Positions 61,280-64,000 of a DNA stretch of 64,000 bases are shown in pieces (position 1 is the first letter of the stretch; every line of letters starts with the position of its first letter). Origin of the DNA: Spirodela intermedia (lineage: Eukaryota; Streptophyta; Magnoliopsida; Alismatales; Araceae). Made by a program: the position numbers and the translations under genes. The stretch covers positions 2,343,501 to 2,407,500 of the forward strand of contig LR746270.1 of the NCBI GenBank assembly GCA_902729315.2. The letters are read 5' to 3'. Under the pieces are notes generated by a model, which was given only the letters and a program-made list of their open reading frames with translations, had not been told where the DNA came from and did no database searches.

Positions 61280-62398
61280 TATTTAGAGAGAGGAAGACCG
61301 AGAGGGGCTTCCCTATCTGCGGCGCACACGTGTACCGGCTTTTCCCCAGCAGTAGGAAGAGGTAGATCCAACGGCTAGCATGAACAGAGGATATGGACCG
61401 CAGGATGAAGACAAGTGGGGTCGGATCAACGGAGATTAGGGTTCGTCGAGGGGGCATCATGGTAACATCGTCTTCTTCCCCGAGAAGCCCACAAGTACCC
61501 TTTCCTGGCTCTAAATCCCTTATCGGCGATCCCCAATTTTGCCCTCCCTCAACTCCGCCCCCTCACCTCTTCGCTTGCCGTCTCTGCCCCTCATTCTTCT
61601 TGCCCCTGCAATCGCGTAGTGCCCCTCCTTCCTCCCAGTCGCGGAAATTTCCTCCTCTTCTTGCCCTTCCCCTTTTTCGAATTTTCTCTCTTCCCCGCTA
61701 AACCCCGCCAAGCGCGGCAGCGCGGCTCTGGTCTTCCTCGCACTCCTCGGCCGAGGGTGAAGCCTCCGGGTTGGAGCCGAGGGGGTGGGGAAGCCCCCTC
61801 CGCCTCCAATTAGTTCCTTCCGCTGCAATCCCTTCTCGCCGGTGGGTATTCCTCTCTGCTCTCCGCAGATTTTTGTTTTTTCGTTTTTCCGGTTCTGACG
61901 CGGCCGTCTCCTGCCGGCGCCGCTGGTTTGCTTTTGATTCCTACTGTGCTCTGCTTAATATTTGTGCCGTCAGTAATTTTCTGATCTGTTCTGCACCTCT
62001 CAGGTCTTCAGGCTCTTTCTTCAAGGCACCCTTTTTCCCGCTTGGCTGAATTATTTCGCTGTTCTACTGGTGGAGGATGGTCAGATGGAGCTGTGCCCCT
62101 AGCAGGTTTCTCACCCATCCCTTCCGTACTTTTTCTCCTTTAAATCAGCATATATTGTGTGAAATTCCCCCTGGAAAATGATATGATCAGTTCATCAGTT
62201 CTTCGCAAGTATAAATGAAACGTTATTTTGGCCGATACCTTGATGATATCTTTCTTTCTTTTTTGTCCTTTCGGCATTCTGGATGCCCTTCTATGTTCAT
62301 CCAGTTAGGGTCGGGCTCTTCCAGGTGGGTCATTCAGGTTCATTCTCTCGGCACTAAGATCGTCGACAAAGAGTTTGCCTCTGTGAGAGAGGCCCATC
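61280..62398 (+). promoter_or_regulatory. Promoter and 5' leader of the MUSTANG-like gene
   Basis: GC rises sharply after about 61290, and 61450-61830 is a C/T-rich leader-like sequence. A strong donor at 61841|61842 (TCGCCG|GTGGGT) suggests a leader intron. Possible acceptors are CTAGCAG near 62105, TTCATCCAG near 62304 and CTTCCAG near 62323; I cannot choose between them. A leader intron fits what is known of MUSTANG genes. No in-frame upstream start joins to the coding frame. Confidence 0.45.
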
Positions 62399-64000
62399 AT
62401 GGCGAACCATGACCTGGTTCTTGGGCAGAACCCTGACTTGGCCTTGGGGCAGAACCATGAGTTGGGCATGCGGCAGGCCCATGCCCTCGGCATTGGACAA
62501 GCCCACTCTCTGGGGCTCGGGCAGGGGCAGGACCATAAGCTCGGGTTAGGCTCTGCACACGACCACGGGCTCGGGCTCGGGCATCCCCATGACAGCGAGC
62601 TCGTGCTTGGTCACCACCATCATCATCACCACCACCACCACATCCCCCACGAGCATGAACAGCATGCCCATGACGAATTGGCCCTCGGGCAGAACCACGA
62701 TCCTGAAGTGGAGGAGGAGGAGGACGACGAGGACGACTTCAATTCGCAGAGCAATGAGCTGGGGATATCTGAGAATCACGAGTTGACTCTTGCTGAAACC
62801 CATGACCTTGGCGTTGACCATAATCTTGACCATCTCTCAGTTGAGCGGTCGCACGAGCTGGCTCTTCAGCAGGGAAACGAGATCGGCGATGACCAACTGA
62901 TGGTGCACCCCGTTCTTCAGTCCCGCGCTGTGATGATCCACCCAAAACATGAGCTTCAAGTTGGGCAGGAGTTTTCTGATGTCAAGAGCTGCCGCAGGGC
63001 CATACGAGATGCTGCCATCGCTTGCCATTTTGAGATACAGACAGTGAAGTCGGACAAGACGCGCTTCACTGCCAAATGTGCCGGCGAGGGCTGCCCCTGG
63101 CGCATCCACGCAGCCAAGCTCCCCGGGGTCCCCACCTTCACCATCAGGACCATCCATGAGTCCCATACTTGCAGTGGGATCTCGCACCTTGGCCACCAGC
63201 AGGCTTCTGTGCAGTGGGTGGCCAATTCTGTGGAGGAACGGCTTCGAGAAAACCCACACTACAAGCCCAAGGAGATCCTCGAGGAGATCCATAGGGTTCA
63301 TGGAATCACACTGTCCTACAAGCAGGCCTGGAGGGGGAAGGAGAGGATCATGGCTGCCGTTCGTGGGTCGTTTGAAGAAGGATACCGCCTTCTCCCGCAG
63401 TACTGCGAGCAGATCAGGAGAACGAATCCTGGGAGTATCGCCAATGTGTATGGAAACCAAGAGGACAACTGCTTCCGGCGTCTGTTCATCTCCTTCTATG
63501 CCTCAATCTATGGCTTTGTGAATGCTTGCCGGCCATTGATCGGGCTTGACAGGACACTTCTGAAGAGCAAGTATCTTGGAACCTTGTTACTGGCCAGTGG
63601 GTTTGACGGTGATGGCTCTCTGTTTCCCCTGGCATTTGGTGTTGTCGACGAGGAGAACGAGGAGAATTGGATCTGGTTCTTGTCGGAGCTGCACAACCTG
63701 CTCGAGACGAACACGGAGAACATGCCGAGGCTCACCATCCTGTCCGACCGGCAGAAGGGCATCGTGGAAGGAGTGGACTTCAATTTCCCCACTGCATTCC
63801 ATGGCTATTGCATGCGCCACCTCAGTGAGAATTTCCGCAAGGAGTTCAACAACACCATGCTGGTCAACCTCCTGTGGGAGGCAGCGCAGGCATTGACTGT
63901 CATCGAGTTCGAGTCCAAGATCCTCGACATCGAGGGCATCTCGCAGGACGCTGCATACTGGATCCGGCGGATCCCCCCACGGCTATGGGCGACGGCCTAC
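62399..64000 (+). CDS. MUG: MUSTANG-like domesticated Mutator transposase gene (5' part, runs off the window)
   Basis: An open frame of 534 codons runs from the ATG at 62399 (MANHDLVLGQ) to the window edge without a stop or intron; relatives are roughly 700-770 aa, so the 3' part is missing. Residues 1 to about 175 are a low-complexity His/Gly/Leu-rich region built on LxLGQxH-like repeats, with a run of ten histidines (about 62609-62641) and an acidic stretch (EVEEEEDDEDD). A MuDR-type DNA-binding domain follows (about 183-260: GQEF, CRRAIRDAAI, CPWRIHAAK, SHTC). The MULE transposase core starts near 381 (GLDRTLLKSKYLGTLL, LFPLAFGVVDEENEENW), with candidate catalytic Asp at 384 and 450 (LSDRQKGI) and a CxxH in HGYCMRHL. 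MUSTANG genes are host genes derived from Mutator transposases, needed for normal growth and flowering in Arabidopsis. The subfamily assignment is from memory of its N-terminus. Confidence 0.88.
   Translation, partial: MANHDLVLGQNPDLALGQNHELGMRQAHALGIGQAHSLGLGQGQDHKLGLGSAHDHGLGLGHPHDSELVLGHHHHHHHHHHIPHEHEQHAHDELALGQNHDPEVEEEEDDEDDFNSQSNELGISENHELTLAETHDLGVDHNLDHLSVERSHELALQQGNEIGDDQLMVHPVLQSRAVMIHPKHELQVGQEFSDVKSCRRAIRDAAIACHFEIQTVKSDKTRFTAKCAGEGCPWRIHAAKLPGVPTFTIRTIHESHTCSGISHLGHQQASVQWVANSVEERLRENPHYKPKEILEEIHRVHGITLSYKQAWRGKERIMAAVRGSFEEGYRLLPQYCEQIRRTNPGSIANVYGNQEDNCFRRLFISFYASIYGFVNACRPLIGLDRTLLKSKYLGTLLLASGFDGDGSLFPLAFGVVDEENEENWIWFLSELHNLLETNTENMPRLTILSDRQKGIVEGVDFNFPTAFHGYCMRHLSENFRKEFNNTMLVNLLWEAAQALTVIEFESKILDIEGISQDAAYWIRRIPPRLWATAY

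Noticed and set aside
62399-64000. An active Mutator transposon at the right edge
   Set aside because: Long intact frame with a MUSTANG-type N-terminus and a host-like leader; no terminal inverted repeat is seen upstream. The right side is outside the window, so this rests on half the locus.

Overview
This window is nuclear DNA from a flowering plant. The genes are split by GT-AG introns, the intergenic DNA is AT-rich, the microsatellites are of plant type, and the proteins belong to plant families: GRF-interacting factor, TRAF1/MUSE-type MATH protein, plastid-targeted PurM, MUSTANG-type domesticated transposase and an eight-cysteine lipid-transfer-like protein. Eroded Ty3/gypsy, Ty1/copia and plastid DNA remnants fit the same picture. 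The species cannot be fixed from the sequence. I see no tRNA, rRNA, CRISPR array, operon or bacterial feature.

Layout. At 1-4020 a small secreted eight-cysteine protein gene (minus strand, 2404-2751) lies between two diverged copies of the same flanking DNA (1-430 and 3426-4018), which suggests a tandem gene array continuing off the left edge. From 4020 to 12430 is AT-rich gene-free DNA with dispersed repeats and a decayed Ty3/gypsy element (tRNA-Asp-type primer binding site at 7842, broken gag at about 8230-8472). From 12440 to 14290 are GC-rich promoter-like segments and a duplicated block. The GIF1/AN3-type coactivator gene follows (plus, 14293-25921, four exons, very long introns, an antisense Ty1/copia remnant in intron 3). 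Tail to tail with it is the MATH-domain gene (minus, 28037-42909, twelve exons, 1153 aa). A repeat-filled spacer separates that gene head to head from the CWF19L2 splicing-factor gene (plus, 46196-50922, eight exons, 743 aa). Between CWF19L2 and the convergent PurM gene is a nuclear copy of part of plastid psaB (53461-54250). The PurM/AIR synthetase gene (minus, 54641-60036, eight exons, 419 aa) is divergent from a MUSTANG-like gene (plus, from 62399) that runs off the right edge.

The genes are unrelated housekeeping or regulatory loci: growth control, immune-receptor turnover and autophagy, splicing-lariat metabolism, purine synthesis, and a domesticated transposase. They form no pathway or operon. 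I rebuilt the exon models by hand; every junction obeys GT-AG and every reading-frame phase closes to one stop. The least expected pattern is a set of separate tandem duplications, mostly with units of about 160-270 bp, in promoters, leader introns and introns of several neighbouring genes. I found no convincing new biological system; the unusual points are the psaB insertion, the repeat arrays in both divergent promoters, and the enlarged GIF1 gene.
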